A stretch of DNA of 64,000 bases from contig JAFIGX010000010.1 of the NCBI GenBank assembly GCA_017849455.1, positions 62,001 to 126,000 of the forward strand. The letters run 5' to 3'. The translations under genes and the position numbers were made by a program. The stretch is from Pseudobacter sp. Lineage in GTDB: Bacteria; Bacteroidota; Bacteroidia; Chitinophagales; Chitinophagaceae. Below, one piece after another: positions 34,944-43,248 of the stretch; positions within the stretch are counted from its first letter, which is position 1; each line of letters starts with the position of its first letter. Under the pieces are notes generated by a model. It saw only the letters and a list, made by a program, of their open reading frames with translations. It was not told the origin of the DNA and ran no database searches.

Positions 34944-35936
34944 ATGAAGTTCCTGATCGTACGTTTTTCTTCTATCGGTGATATCGTACTCACTACACCG
35001 GTCATACGCTGTTTGAAAAAGCAGGTAGTCACCGCAGAGGTACATTATCTCACTAAACAGGCGTTCCAGCCGATCCTCACTTCCAATCCCTATATCGATA
35101 AGGTACATTGCCTGCAGGATGACCTCGCCGCTACGATCGCAACCCTGGAACAGGAGGATTTCGATTATATCATCGACCTTCATCATAACCTGCGCACCCT
35201 GAAAGTGAAAAGGGCATTACGAAAACAGGCATTTTCCTTCAATAAGCTCAATATCGAAAAATGGCTGCTCACGGCATTGAAAATAAACAGGCTGCCCGAT
35301 CTCCATATCGTTGACCGGTATCTTCAAACAGTCGGTTCTTTCGGGGTGAAGGATGATGGGGGCGGCCTCGATTATTTCATCCCTGAAAAAGACAGGGTCA
35401 AAGAATCGGATATACCGGCTTCACATCATGCCGGGTATATCGGGCTCGTGATCGGCGCAGCGCACAATACGAAGAAATATCCTGTCCATAAACTGAAGGA
35501 GCTTTGCGCCATTATCAATCATCCCATCATGCTGTTGGGCGGAAAAGAAGATGCGGCTATCGGTGCTGAAATTGCCGCCACGGCCCCGGTGAAGATCTAT
35601 AATGCCTGTGGCAAATTCAATATCAATGAATCGGCCGACCTCGTGCGCCGCTCGAAGCTCATCATCACCAACGATACAGGGCTCATGCATATCGCCGCAG
35701 CATTCAAACGTCCTGTTATTTCTCTCTGGGGCAATACTATTCCTGAGTTTGGTATGTATCCTTATTATGGTAAATCGCCGGCCGGCCATAAACCTTATAA
35801 GGTCCTTGAAGTGCGCGGGCTTTCCTGCCGCCCCTGTTCCAAGATCGGGTATGATAAATGTCCGAAAGGTCATTTTAAATGTATGGAACAGATCAGTGCT
35901 CAGACCATCGCGTCTGAACTGGGATCGATGGGATGA
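34944..35936 (+). CDS. Glycosyltransferase family 9 (heptosyltransferase-like)
   Basis: 330 residues in the GT-B fold. The N terminus KFLIVRFSSIGDIVLTTPVIRCLK is the GT9 acceptor-domain signature, and the donor domain carries IGAAHNTKKYPVHKLKELC, LLGGKEDA and the diagnostic TNDTGLMHIAAAFKRPVISLWG with ADP-heptose-binding residues, followed by CRPCSKIGYDKCPKGHFKCM. These enzymes add heptose or related sugars to lipopolysaccharide core on the cytoplasmic face of the inner membrane. It ends the gltP-dedA-MFS run. The four cysteines near the C terminus are a common GT9 feature. Confidence 0.93.
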   Translation: MKFLIVRFSSIGDIVLTTPVIRCLKKQVVTAEVHYLTKQAFQPILTSNPYIDKVHCLQDDLAATIATLEQEDFDYIIDLHHNLRTLKVKRALRKQAFSFNKLNIEKWLLTALKINRLPDLHIVDRYLQTVGSFGVKDDGGGLDYFIPEKDRVKESDIPASHHAGYIGLVIGAAHNTKKYPVHKLKELCAIINHPIMLLGGKEDAAIGAEIAATAPVKIYNACGKFNINESADLVRRSKLIITNDTGLMHIAAAFKRPVISLWGNTIPEFGMYPYYGKSPAGHKPYKVLEVRGLSCRPCSKIGYDKCPKGHFKCMEQISAQTIASELGSMG

Positions 35937-35959
35937 ATGGGAAGGATACATTGCCTGAA

Positions 35960-35993
35960 AATAAAAAAGGCCCCGTTCCATGAACGAAGCCTT
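35960..35993 (-). terminator. Terminator of the glycine/tyrosine-rich protein gene
   Basis: AAGGC-CC-CGTTC-CAT-GAACG-AA-GCCTT forms a bulged hairpin (35967-35993); on the minus strand TTTTTTATTTT follows, so it ends the gene at 36017. Confidence 0.75.
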
Positions 35994-36016
35994 AATGGTT
36001 GCCGACAATAACCGGT

Positions 36017-36484
36017 TTAATAATTGTTACTGTCTTTATTGTTGCCGTTGGAACTATTGTCGGATGATTTTCCGGGGCCCGGACGTTTGTAGTAATAGTC
36101 CTTTTTAGCCTGCAGGATTTCTTTATCTCGTTCAGTCTTCAGTTCACGCACTTTCTGCCTTCTTTCCTTTTTAGGAATATCGGTATTGAGGCGGACCGAT
36201 TTGATCCTGTCTGAATAATCAGTCCTGATATCCTGTATTTCCAGGTCTAACCTGGAAGGCTTTGTCCTGTAATTATAATAGCCATAGGGAGGATAATACC
36301 AGGGATTATAGAATCCATAATAAGGAGAGAACGGACCATAGCCATATCCAAAACCGAAGCCCGGCGAAACGATCACCCGTGGAGCCGGCCTGTAAAAATG
36401 ACCTCCGCCACGTCCGACAACCTTTTGGGCTGAAGCGCCCAAAGCCAATCCGATCGATAGCAATACTATCAAAAGCTTTTTCAT
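36017..36484 (-). CDS. Secreted Gly/Tyr/Pro-rich hypothetical protein
   Basis: 155 residues from the ATG at 36484; that start gives a clean signal peptide (MKKLLIVLLSIGLALGASAQ), whereas starts further upstream add 13 unlikely residues. The mature protein has a low-complexity aromatic/glycine zone (GFGFGYGYGPFSPYYGFYNP, about 40-75), then a charged coiled-coil-like half (IRTDYSDRIKSVRLNTDIPK, KERRQKVRELKTERDKEILQ) and an Asn/Ser-rich tail. The mix resembles small envelope proteins of Bacteroidota with unknown role. It stands alone with its own terminator. Confidence 0.7.
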   Translation of the reverse strand: MKKLLIVLLSIGLALGASAQKVVGRGGGHFYRPAPRVIVSPGFGFGYGYGPFSPYYGFYNPWYYPPYGYYNYRTKPSRLDLEIQDIRTDYSDRIKSVRLNTDIPKKERRQKVRELKTERDKEILQAKKDYYYKRPGPGKSSDNSSNGNNKDSNNY

Positions 36485-36606
36485 AACTAATGATTTGCTT
36501 ATTAGACAGCCCCGTGCCTCCAAAGGTTAATGCCCCTGCAGAAAATAACTTCTCTATAACAATTGCCAAGGAAAAGAAAAAGGCGGTGGCTTTGAATTAT
36601 AGGGTA

Positions 36607-36811
36607 TTGATTACCACGAAGACACGAAGGCTCAAAGGAAAAGAGGTAATTCATCCAGGCCAATAACCTTATCGATCCTTGCTTTGTGCCTTTATTGGAC
36701 GTGACATACTTCAATGTTCCGGGACCTTATCAAGACACGAAGCTGCGCCAGTAATGCTGAGTAAACGTACGTCTCTTTTCCTTTGAGCCTTCGTGTCTTC
36801 GTGGTAATCAA
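36607..36811. repeat. 39-bp perfect inverted repeat with TTCGTGTCTTCGTGG motif
   Basis: Arms at 36607-36645 and 36773-36811 are exact reverse complements, separated by 127 bases that hold no gene. The arms contain ACCACGAAGACACGAAGG and the complement of CTCTTTTCCTTTGAGC. The right arm ends 4 bases from the stop of the sigma factor gene. A related half motif (TTCGTGTCTTCACGGCAAC) occurs near 45459, and GACACGAAGCTGC inside the loop at 36734. The structure could be a miniature mobile element or a very stable hairpin. Confidence 0.85.
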
Positions 36812-36815
36812 CTCC

Positions 36816-38075
36816 CTACTTTTCAGCAAGCTTTTTTTGGATCAGGTTTTTCTCCGCTATGGAATTGGTGAGCCCGCAGGCCTGCTCCAGGTATTTTTTT
36901 GCTTTGACTTGGTCGCCCTGCCGGAGATACAGATCGCCGAGCACGGCGCTATAGATATAATGTGAGGCAAGGAGATCTTCGATGCCGTGGATATTCCATA
37001 CTTCGCTGATCGCCTTATCGATCTGCCCCAGGCGTGCTATGACCAAAGCCCTGTTGAGGTTTACGACAGGGGAAGGATTTTGCTGAAGGAGGAGGTCGTA
37101 CAGGTGCAACATGCGTGGCCAGTTGGTCTCTTTGAAACTGGGGGCCAGACAATGCTCTGCTGCGATGGCCGATTCGATATGGTATACCGTGAACTGGTCG
37201 CCCTGTGAGGAATGATTGAGGAAATGATAACCCTGGTTGATCAGGTCTTTGTCCCATTTCGTGCGGTCCTGGTCCGGGAGGGGGATGATATCATTATCGG
37301 CATTCATACGGCTTTCAAACCTCGATGCCTGGAAGCACATCAATGAAAGAAGTGCAAAGGTGGCGGGCTGACGGCCTGCGGGATGCCCGGAAAGTATCAA
37401 AGCTAACCGCATCGCCTCCACGCAGCAGTCTTTCCTGATCAGTTCATCTGCCTTAGAGGAATTGTACCCTTCATTGAACAGCAGGTAGAGCACTGTATGC
37501 ACCATGCTCAGGCGGCTGAACAGTTCCTGGCCTGATGGGATATCGAGTGGGATATGATTATTCCTGAGAAACTGTTTGGCGCGATAAAGCCTTTTCTGGA
37601 TAGTGCTTTCATGGGTCACCAATGCCTTGGCGATCTCGGCGGCGCTGAAGCCCGACACCACTTTGAGCGTAAGAGCTACCTGGTCTTCTGCTTTCAGTGC
37701 CGGATGGCAGCAGGCGAAGATCATGCGCAACTGGCTGTCGGCTATTTCATGATCGAGAAAGAACTGTTCCAGCGTGTGTACCGTTTCCTGCTGAAGCTGA
37801 GAGGCCAGCTCCCTGGAGAATTGCTGGAAATTCTGCTGCCGGCGAATGATGTCGAGCGCTTTGTTCTTGGCTACCTGCATCAGCCAGGCGGCAGGATTAT
37901 CAGGCACATTGCTGTAAGGCCATGTTTGAGTGGCTTGCAGGAATGCTTCCTGCACCACATCTTCTGCCATATTGATGTTATGGGTGCCGAAGATGCGGGT
38001 CAGCACCGCTGTGATCCGGCCTGCTTCATGGCGGAACAAATGGTCTACCACCTGGTTATTTAACTGACTGCTCAC
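36816..38075 (-). CDS. ECF sigma factor of the ECF42/DUF6596 type
   Basis: 419 residues, roughly twice the length of a usual ECF sigma factor. Sigma region 2 spans about 10-85 (ITAVLTRIFGTHNINMAEDVVQ, AWLMQVAKNKALDIIRRQQN), region 4 about 115-180 (MIFACCHPALKAEDQVALTL, ESTIQKRLYRAKQFLR), and a large helical C-terminal extension follows (TVLYLLFNEGYNSSKADELI, PSPVVNLNRALVIARLGQ). The extension and the neighbouring DGPF/YCII gene define group ECF42, which works without a classical anti-sigma factor. The start is GTG at 38075. The 98-base gap to the partner gene suggests co-transcription. Confidence 0.92.
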   Translation of the reverse strand: MSSQLNNQVVDHLFRHEAGRITAVLTRIFGTHNINMAEDVVQEAFLQATQTWPYSNVPDNPAAWLMQVAKNKALDIIRRQQNFQQFSRELASQLQQETVHTLEQFFLDHEIADSQLRMIFACCHPALKAEDQVALTLKVVSGFSAAEIAKALVTHESTIQKRLYRAKQFLRNNHIPLDIPSGQELFSRLSMVHTVLYLLFNEGYNSSKADELIRKDCCVEAMRLALILSGHPAGRQPATFALLSLMCFQASRFESRMNADNDIIPLPDQDRTKWDKDLINQGYHFLNHSSQGDQFTVYHIESAIAAEHCLAPSFKETNWPRMLHLYDLLLQQNPSPVVNLNRALVIARLGQIDKAISEVWNIHGIEDLLASHYIYSAVLGDLYLRQGDQVKAKKYLEQACGLTNSIAEKNLIQKKLAEK

Positions 38076-38172
38076 ATTGTTGCTGATAATGATGGCCGCA
38101 GGTCAACAGGATGACGGCATGGTATTCCATCGGGCCTGTCGATCTGCGGCGAATGTTCAGGGATGATGTTTG

Positions 38173-38526
38173 TTACATATTGGGGATCTCCTGCACCTCT
38201 GCAATTTCTATCTTGCCCTGCAATTCGTAGTCGGGAAATCCTTTGGCTACCTTGAGGGCTTCTTTCATGTCTTTTGCTTTGATGATCATATAACCACCCA
38301 CTGTTTCCTTGCTTTCCGCGAAGGGCCCATCGGTCACGATCTGTTCTTTGCCTGCAACATGCTTGCGTCCGTTTTCGAGGAGGGGCCTGCCTTCTACATA
38401 GATCCCCTGTTGACTAAGCTCTCCGATCCAATCGAGCCATTTTTGCATTTGCGCCTGCGCTTCTTCAGCGCTCATATCGAGGTGATCGTAATAGGGGCCT
38501 TTGAAAATGAACATGAACTCTTTCAT
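38173..38526 (-). CDS. YCII-related DGPF-domain protein, partner of the sigma factor
   Basis: 117 residues from ATG at 38526, which gives the usual start MKEFMFIFKGPYYD; an upstream ATG at 38550 adds 8 residues. The DGPF motif is at residues 66-69 within EQIVTDGPFAESKETVGGYM, and a ferredoxin-like alpha/beta fold is expected, as in YCII proteins. DGPF proteins are encoded next to ECF42 sigma factors in many bacteria and are thought to be their regulators or targets. Here it lies just upstream of the sigma gene on the same strand. Confidence 0.9.
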   Translation of the reverse strand: MKEFMFIFKGPYYDHLDMSAEEAQAQMQKWLDWIGELSQQGIYVEGRPLLENGRKHVAGKEQIVTDGPFAESKETVGGYMIIKAKDMKEALKVAKGFPDYELQGKIEIAEVQEIPNM

Positions 38527-38667
38527 GATGATCGATTTTAATAGTGACAAATAAGGATACCGGATCCATGACGAACAGAGAAGAACGGGTCGGACAAAAT
38601 TCCCAAATTTTTTCTTGCCATGAATGTAGGGAGGGGTAAGGATGGGGTTGAAAAAGCAGGGTTGAAA

Positions 38668-38744
38668 AGTTGAAAGGTTGATAGGTTAACAAGGAAATCT
38701 TTGAATTTCGGGAAACTCCTTGTCAACCTATCAACCTTTCAACT
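38668..38744. repeat. Dispersed palindromic element, copy 1
   Basis: 28-nt arms (38668-38695 and 38717-38744) pair with one mismatch; the left arm begins AGTTGAAAGGTTGATAGGTT. The loop holds TTGAATTTCGGGAA. It lies directly after the mdh stop (minus strand) and could serve as its terminator. One of five related copies in the window. Confidence 0.88.
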
Positions 38745-38747
38745 CGC

Positions 38748-39677
38748 TTACAACGTCTTCAGCACATCGTTCATGCTGCGCACTGCATCGGCGCTTTTGT
38801 TGAACAATGCCTGTTCGTCTGCGTTCAGACCGAAGTCTACGATCTTTTCCCAACCGTTCCTGCCTATCACCACGGGAACACCGAGGCAAATATCTTTCTG
38901 ACCGTATTCGCCATTCAGCGCCACGCAGCAGGTGAACAATTTCTTTTCATCGCGCAGGATGCTTTCCACGAGGGCGGCTCCGGCAGCGCCGGGAGCATAC
39001 CAGGCGGAAGTACCGATCAGTTTGGTGAGGGTAGCTCCGCCGACCATCGTATCGGCCACGATCTGTTTTTGTTGTTCTTCGCTGAGGAATTTGGTAACAG
39101 GCACACTGTTCCAGGTGGCCAGGCGGATCAGTGGGATCATAGTGGTATCACCATGGCCGCCCACTACCACTGCGTTCAGGTCGGAGGGGCTGCAAGCCAG
39201 GTGTTGGCTCAATTGATATTTGAAGCGTGAACTGTCGAGTGTACCGCCCATACCGATGATCCTGTTCTTGGGCAGGCCGGTGGCAGCAAGGGCGAGATAG
39301 GTCATGGTGTCCATCGGATTGCTGATCACGATGAGGATGGCATTGGGCGAATATTTCAGGATATTCTCACAAACACCTTTGACGATGCCGGCATTGGTGC
39401 CGATCAGTTCTTCACGGGTCATGCCGGGTTTGCGGGGCAAACCAGAAGTGATCACCACCACATCGGAACCGGCAGTTTTGGAATAATCATTGGTGCTGCC
39501 GGTGATCTTGGTATCGAAACCAAGCAGGGTAGCGGTCTGCATCATGTCCTGGGCCTTACCTTCTGCCAGCCCTTCCTTGATATCCAGTAAAACCAATTCT
39601 GAAGCCAGCTCTTTACGGGCGATATTATCGGCACAGGTAGCACCCACGGCACCGGCACCTACAACAGTTACTTTCAT
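38748..39677 (-). CDS. mdh: Malate dehydrogenase (LDH-like type)
   Basis: 309 residues with the NAD-binding GAGAVGATCADNIA loop, DIKEGLAEGKAQDM (Asp for NAD ribose), the mobile loop with substrate arginines SGLPRKPGMTREEL, VISNPMDTMTYLA, the second arginine region MGGTLDSSRFKYQL and catalytic histidine GGHGDTTMIPL. It oxidises malate to oxaloacetate in the TCA cycle. The glycine-rich N terminus and RKPGMTR loop place it with LDH-like tetrameric malate dehydrogenases common in Bacteroidota. Monocistronic; a palindromic repeat follows its stop by 3 bases. Confidence 0.96.
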   Translation of the reverse strand: MKVTVVGAGAVGATCADNIARKELASELVLLDIKEGLAEGKAQDMMQTATLLGFDTKITGSTNDYSKTAGSDVVVITSGLPRKPGMTREELIGTNAGIVKGVCENILKYSPNAILIVISNPMDTMTYLALAATGLPKNRIIGMGGTLDSSRFKYQLSQHLACSPSDLNAVVVGGHGDTTMIPLIRLATWNSVPVTKFLSEEQQKQIVADTMVGGATLTKLIGTSAWYAPGAAGAALVESILRDEKKLFTCCVALNGEYGQKDICLGVPVVIGRNGWEKIVDFGLNADEQALFNKSADAVRSMNDVLKTL

Positions 39678-39831
39678 CAGAAAACATTTTTATAAAGTGA
39701 AACAATCGGGAATAAACAATATCTGCTAACAAGCCTCAGCAGAGTGGACTTGTCTGCCGAAGCCCCTCGACATTCTGTGAAAACGAAGTGATCAGGGCGC
39801 AGGCGGGGCAAAGGTAGTCGGAAATACCAAA

Positions 39832-40320
39832 CTATTGCAAGGCTTTGATCAGCTTTTCCGCCTTCTGGTTCCCTTCGAAGGTGGTGACCAGTTCATTCTT
39901 TTTATTATAGATGGCCAGGTAAGGAAGGCTGTGGATATCGAAGAAGGGTGCAATTTTATAAGATACGTCCCTGCCGATCCTGATATTGGGATATTTCTCG
40001 AGTTGGAATTCTTTGTAAAAGCTCACCATATCCTCGAATGGCTGGTAGGTGGCGAGGATGAATTGAACGGATGAAAGATCGTTCATGGCAGCGATGATAT
40101 CCCGCATCTGGTGTTTGCAATGGTCGCAGGTGGGACTGAAGTACATGATGATCGTAGGCTGGTCTTTTTTCACCTGGCCATTGGTCAGCGTGGTGCTGTC
40201 GATCTGTAACAACTGGATGGTGGGGAAACCTGCCGGACGTTTGGGAGCTGTATCGCCTGCCTGGGCAAAAGTCAATTGCGAGGTCAATACTATGGCGATA
40301 ATGAGGGTCCACTGTTTCAT
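39832..40320 (-). CDS. Periplasmic thioredoxin-like (TlpA/redoxin) protein
   Basis: 162 residues. A signal peptide ends near ALTFAQ (residue 20), and a thioredoxin fold follows with IIMYFSPTCDHCKHQMRDI (redox pair CDHC) and the cis-proline segment IHSLPYLAIYNKKNEL. The CxxC is atypical (Asp-His) and shifts it toward a redoxin or thiol-disulfide oxidoreductase function in the envelope. It converges on nothing and is divergent from the blaI gene by 114 bases, in which BlaI dyads lie. It might therefore come under the same repressor, an inference from position only. Confidence 0.85.
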   Translation of the reverse strand: MKQWTLIIAIVLTSQLTFAQAGDTAPKRPAGFPTIQLLQIDSTTLTNGQVKKDQPTIIMYFSPTCDHCKHQMRDIIAAMNDLSSVQFILATYQPFEDMVSFYKEFQLEKYPNIRIGRDVSYKIAPFFDIHSLPYLAIYNKKNELVTTFEGNQKAEKLIKALQ

Positions 40321-40383
40321 GGGTGTAACTTTTAATGGTGCCGGGCGATGAGAGCCCTAAGGACTACCAAAAATAAAAGGAAA

Positions 40384-40434
40384 TAATTTTGTTTTTCTAC
40401 GAATGTTTCGTAGGTTTACGGAAATATCGTAAAC
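40384..40434 (+). promoter_or_regulatory. Promoter and two dyad operators of the blaI-M56 operon
   Basis: TAATTTTG (40384-40391) fits the -7 consensus; no TTG at -33. It is followed by CTACGAA-TGT-TTCGTAG (40397-40413) and GTTTACG-GAAATAT-CGTAAAC (40414-40434), two perfect 7-bp dyads that run right up to the ATG at 40435. They cover the predicted transcription start, the expected place for BlaI autorepression. Confidence 0.8.
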
Positions 40435-40797
40435 ATGGAAAAATTAACTCCCCAGGAGGAAGAAGCCATGATGGTCGTTTGGCAAATTGGCGAGGGCAAT
40501 GTGAAACTGTTCCTCGATCACTTGGATGAGCCCCGGCCTCCATACACCACGCTGGCTTCCACCCTCAAGAACCTGGAAAAAAAAGGTTTCCTGCATAGCC
40601 GTTTGATCGGGAATGTTTATATCTATAAACCTGCCATCAGCGGAGAGGAATACAAGAAGCGGTTCATGAGCGGGGTGGTAAAAAATTATTTCGCCAACTC
40701 ATATAAGGAGCTTGTGAACTTCTTCGTGGAGCAGAAAAAACTCAGCCCGAAAGAATTGAAGGAGATCATCGATCTGATCGAAGATAAAAAAGATTGA
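40435..40797 (+). CDS. BlaI/MecI/CopY-family transcriptional repressor
   Basis: 120 residues with the BlaI winged helix: LTPQEEEAMMVVWQIGEGNVK, the recognition helix region PYTTLASTLKNLEKKGFL and wing IGNVYIYKPAISGEEYKKRF, then a helical dimerisation tail. Homologues bind palindromic operators as dimers and are cleaved or released when a membrane M56 sensor is activated. Two dyads immediately before this gene fit autorepression. It starts 43 bases before the M56 gene and forms its regulator. The signal in this organism is unknown and need not be a beta-lactam. Confidence 0.94.
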   Translation: MEKLTPQEEEAMMVVWQIGEGNVKLFLDHLDEPRPPYTTLASTLKNLEKKGFLHSRLIGNVYIYKPAISGEEYKKRFMSGVVKNYFANSYKELVNFFVEQKKLSPKELKEIIDLIEDKKD

Positions 40798-40840
40798 GCA
40801 GCACGTATAGCATCGGCTATACGGTAAAAAACTATTGAAT

Positions 40841-42529
40841 ATGGAACAGTTGATCCAGTATTTGATCAAACTATCTATCAGCCTGGCTGTCGTGTATTTG
40901 TTTTATATCCTCGTACTGCGGCGGCTTACCTTCCACACCTGGAACCGGTGGTACCTGCTTGGTTATACCGCTTTTGCCTTCCTGGTGCCTTTCATCAATA
41001 TTACACCCGTTTTACATGAAGAAGCATGGAACGATTCCCGCATGGTACAATGGATCCCGCTGGTGGGCAATTATACGGCCCCGGTTAAAGAGACGCCCGG
41101 CCTCTCCTGGCATAGCTTGCTGCTTGTATCGCTGTTGGCAGGCATCCTGGTAGCCCTGGTGAGACTGGGGGTACAGTTAGTATCGTATATGAATATGCGA
41201 AGATCGGCAACTTTATTGTTTGCCGACAGGGTAAAGGTCTTTCACGTGAACAGGCCGATCGCTCCCTTCTCTATCGGCAGCTCTATCTTCATCAACTCGC
41301 ACCAGCATCCGGAAAATGAGCTGCGCGAGATCATCCGCCATGAATTCATCCATGTAAAACAAAAACATACGATCGATATCCTCTTTGCCGAGCTTATCTG
41401 CATCCTAAACTGGTACAACCCATTTGCCTGGTTGCTTCGCCGTTCCATCCGGCAAAACCTCGAGTTCATTGCCGACAACCAGGTATTGCAGTCGGGTCTC
41501 GACCGTAAGCATTATCAATACCTGTTGTTGAAAGTTATGGGAACAGATATGTGCAGCATCGCTCACCCATTCAATTACGCATCACTTAAAAAACGTATAG
41601 CCATGATGAACAAGATCAAAAGCGCCCGCATCCATGCCGTCAAATTTCTTTTTATCGTTCCGCTGGCCACAGTGACCCTGCTGGCATTCCGGAACGGTTC
41701 GCCAGTCACCCTCTCAATGAATGAAACGGTCCCATTCTATGAAACACCACAGGCAGATACCGTGCCTGCCAAAAAAGCCGTGGCCCCGAAACCATTGAAA
41801 GAAGACATAGAAGTAAAGGTAACCGCCACAAAACGTGCCGCTGCTCCCACTGCAAGGCCCGTGGCGCCTGCAGCCCCATCCGGCAAGGCTGCGCCTGGGC
41901 CTGGCATTGAAGGGGAGGTCAAAGGTGCAGGGATCGTAAGCGATACCCCTAAGATCAGGCTCCGCAACATGAACGGTGAACCGCCGTTGATCGTCGTCGA
42001 CGGAGTGCCCCTAGAAGGTGATCCCGATCAAGAGCTTCAAATGATCGCCCCGGAAACGATCGAATCCATATCGATATTGAAAGATAAAAAAGCCACAGAA
42101 ATATACGGCGAGAAGGGAAGGAACGGTGTGGTATTGGTGACCACCAAAAAAGGCTTGAAAGGTTCTGCCCGCCTTAAGGAAGTAACTGTAGTGGGCCGCC
42201 GGGCCAATCCCGACGATGTGATAGTGACCGGAAAAGGCGTTAAGTCCAATAATAACCCCGTTGTTGTGGTTGACAAAAACGCCAAAATCGAAGATGTGGT
42301 CGTTCGGGCCCGCAAAACAAGCTTTAACGGAGTGGTAGACCTTGGCCAGATGTCGGAGTTCCCTGGTCTTATCATCGTCGACGATAAGGAATATGACAAT
42401 GATGCCTTCCGGAAACTCGACCTGAAAGCTGCTAATATTGAATCGGTGAGCATACTCAAAGATGCTTCTGCCGCCAAATACGGTGAAAAAGGGGCTAAAG
42501 GCGTGATCATTATCAAAACGAAGAAATAA
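40841..42529 (+). CDS. BlaR1-like M56 membrane metallopeptidase with TonB-plug-like repeats
   Basis: 562 residues from ATG at 40841 (a TTG 6 bases upstream is less likely). The N-terminal part has four membrane helices and the M56 zinc motif HEFIHVKQKH (His167, Glu168, His171) with downstream RQNLEFIADNQVL. After a proline/alanine-rich linker (about 320-365) there are two plug-like modules: LIVVDGVPLEGDPDQ ... SISILKDKKATEIYGEKGRN and LIIVDDKEYDNDA ... SVSILKDASAAKYGEKGAKG, both ending near VVLVTTKKG or VIIIKTKK. A penicillin-binding sensor domain is absent, so the signal is not a beta-lactam. Forms an operon with BlaI. Confidence 0.9.
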   Translation: MEQLIQYLIKLSISLAVVYLFYILVLRRLTFHTWNRWYLLGYTAFAFLVPFINITPVLHEEAWNDSRMVQWIPLVGNYTAPVKETPGLSWHSLLLVSLLAGILVALVRLGVQLVSYMNMRRSATLLFADRVKVFHVNRPIAPFSIGSSIFINSHQHPENELREIIRHEFIHVKQKHTIDILFAELICILNWYNPFAWLLRRSIRQNLEFIADNQVLQSGLDRKHYQYLLLKVMGTDMCSIAHPFNYASLKKRIAMMNKIKSARIHAVKFLFIVPLATVTLLAFRNGSPVTLSMNETVPFYETPQADTVPAKKAVAPKPLKEDIEVKVTATKRAAAPTARPVAPAAPSGKAAPGPGIEGEVKGAGIVSDTPKIRLRNMNGEPPLIVVDGVPLEGDPDQELQMIAPETIESISILKDKKATEIYGEKGRNGVVLVTTKKGLKGSARLKEVTVVGRRANPDDVIVTGKGVKSNNNPVVVVDKNAKIEDVVVRARKTSFNGVVDLGQMSEFPGLIIVDDKEYDNDAFRKLDLKAANIESVSILKDASAAKYGEKGAKGVIIIKTKK

Positions 42530-42578
42530 ATTTCTTTTCATCCTCTTCCCCTAACACGTTCCAATCCTTAATCCAACT

Positions 42579-42608
42579 TTGCCAAAACCTCTTTTTGCTG
42601 TAGTTTTG
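42579..42608 (+). promoter_or_regulatory. Consensus promoter of efp
   Basis: TTG (42579-42581), 19-nt spacer, TAGTTTTG (42601-42608): an exact match to the Bacteroidota promoter. Transcription should begin near 42613, at the left arm of the hairpin described next, giving a leader of about 70 bases. Confidence 0.85.
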
Positions 42609-42612
42609 CGGC

Positions 42613-42648
42613 TCTCTGGAGCCCTGTTAGCTATCGGGGCTCCAGAGA
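42613..42648 (+). other. 12-bp perfect hairpin at the predicted 5' end of the efp mRNA
   Basis: TCTCTGGAGCCC pairs with GGGCTCCAGAGA over a 12-nt loop. It lies at the predicted transcription start and is not followed by a T tract, so it is more likely a 5' stabilising or regulatory stem than a terminator of the upstream M56 gene. Confidence 0.6.
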
Positions 42649-42681
42649 AGTATCACAAATCAAAACAGTATATCATTATTT

Positions 42682-43248
42682 ATGGCAACTACATCAGATA
42701 TCAGCCGGGGTATGATCATTAAGCTGGATGGCAGCTTGTATACCGTGGTGGAGTTCGGTGAGAACAAGACCGCACGCGCAGCCGCTAAAGTGTGGGCGAA
42801 ACTGAAAGGGGTCGACAATAGCAGGAGCATCGAAAAAACCTGGAACTCAGGCGATAATATCTTCCCCGTTCGTGTGGAAAGAAAGAACTATCAATTCCTT
42901 TACAAGGATGATTCCGGTTATAATTTCATGGACAATGAAACGTTCGAGCAGATAGCCCTTGGCGAAGAACTGGTAGATGCCCCCCAGTTCCTGAAAGAAG
43001 CACAGGAAGTTTCCGTGCTGATCAATACAGAAACGGAACAGCCCATGAGTGTAGAGCTGCCCGATAAGATCGTGTTGAAGATCACTTACTCCGAGCCCGG
43101 CGTGAAAGGCGATACGGCTACCCGTACCCTGAAACCCGCTACTGTTGAAACCGGCGCCACAGTGAACGTTCCCCTCTTCGTGAATGAAGGAGAATTGATC
43201 CGGGTGAATACCAAGACCGGTGAGTATGTAGAGCGTGTGAAAGAATAA
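42682..43248 (+). CDS. efp: Translation elongation factor P
   Basis: 188 residues, standard length, with all three domains: KOW-like domain I (SDISRGMIIKLDGSLYTVVE), an OB domain with FMDNETFEQIALGEELVD, and the C-terminal signature KITYSEPGVKGDTATRTLK and FVNEGELIRVNTKTGEYVERV. EF-P binds between P and E sites and relieves stalling at polyproline. The domain I tip is unusual: where E. coli has PGKGQ, this protein has NKTARAA, two residues longer and without the modified lysine in its usual context; an arginine and lysines remain as candidates. It is followed by accB after 175 bases. Confidence 0.95.
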   Translation: MATTSDISRGMIIKLDGSLYTVVEFGENKTARAAAKVWAKLKGVDNSRSIEKTWNSGDNIFPVRVERKNYQFLYKDDSGYNFMDNETFEQIALGEELVDAPQFLKEAQEVSVLINTETEQPMSVELPDKIVLKITYSEPGVKGDTATRTLKPATVETGATVNVPLFVNEGELIRVNTKTGEYVERVKE

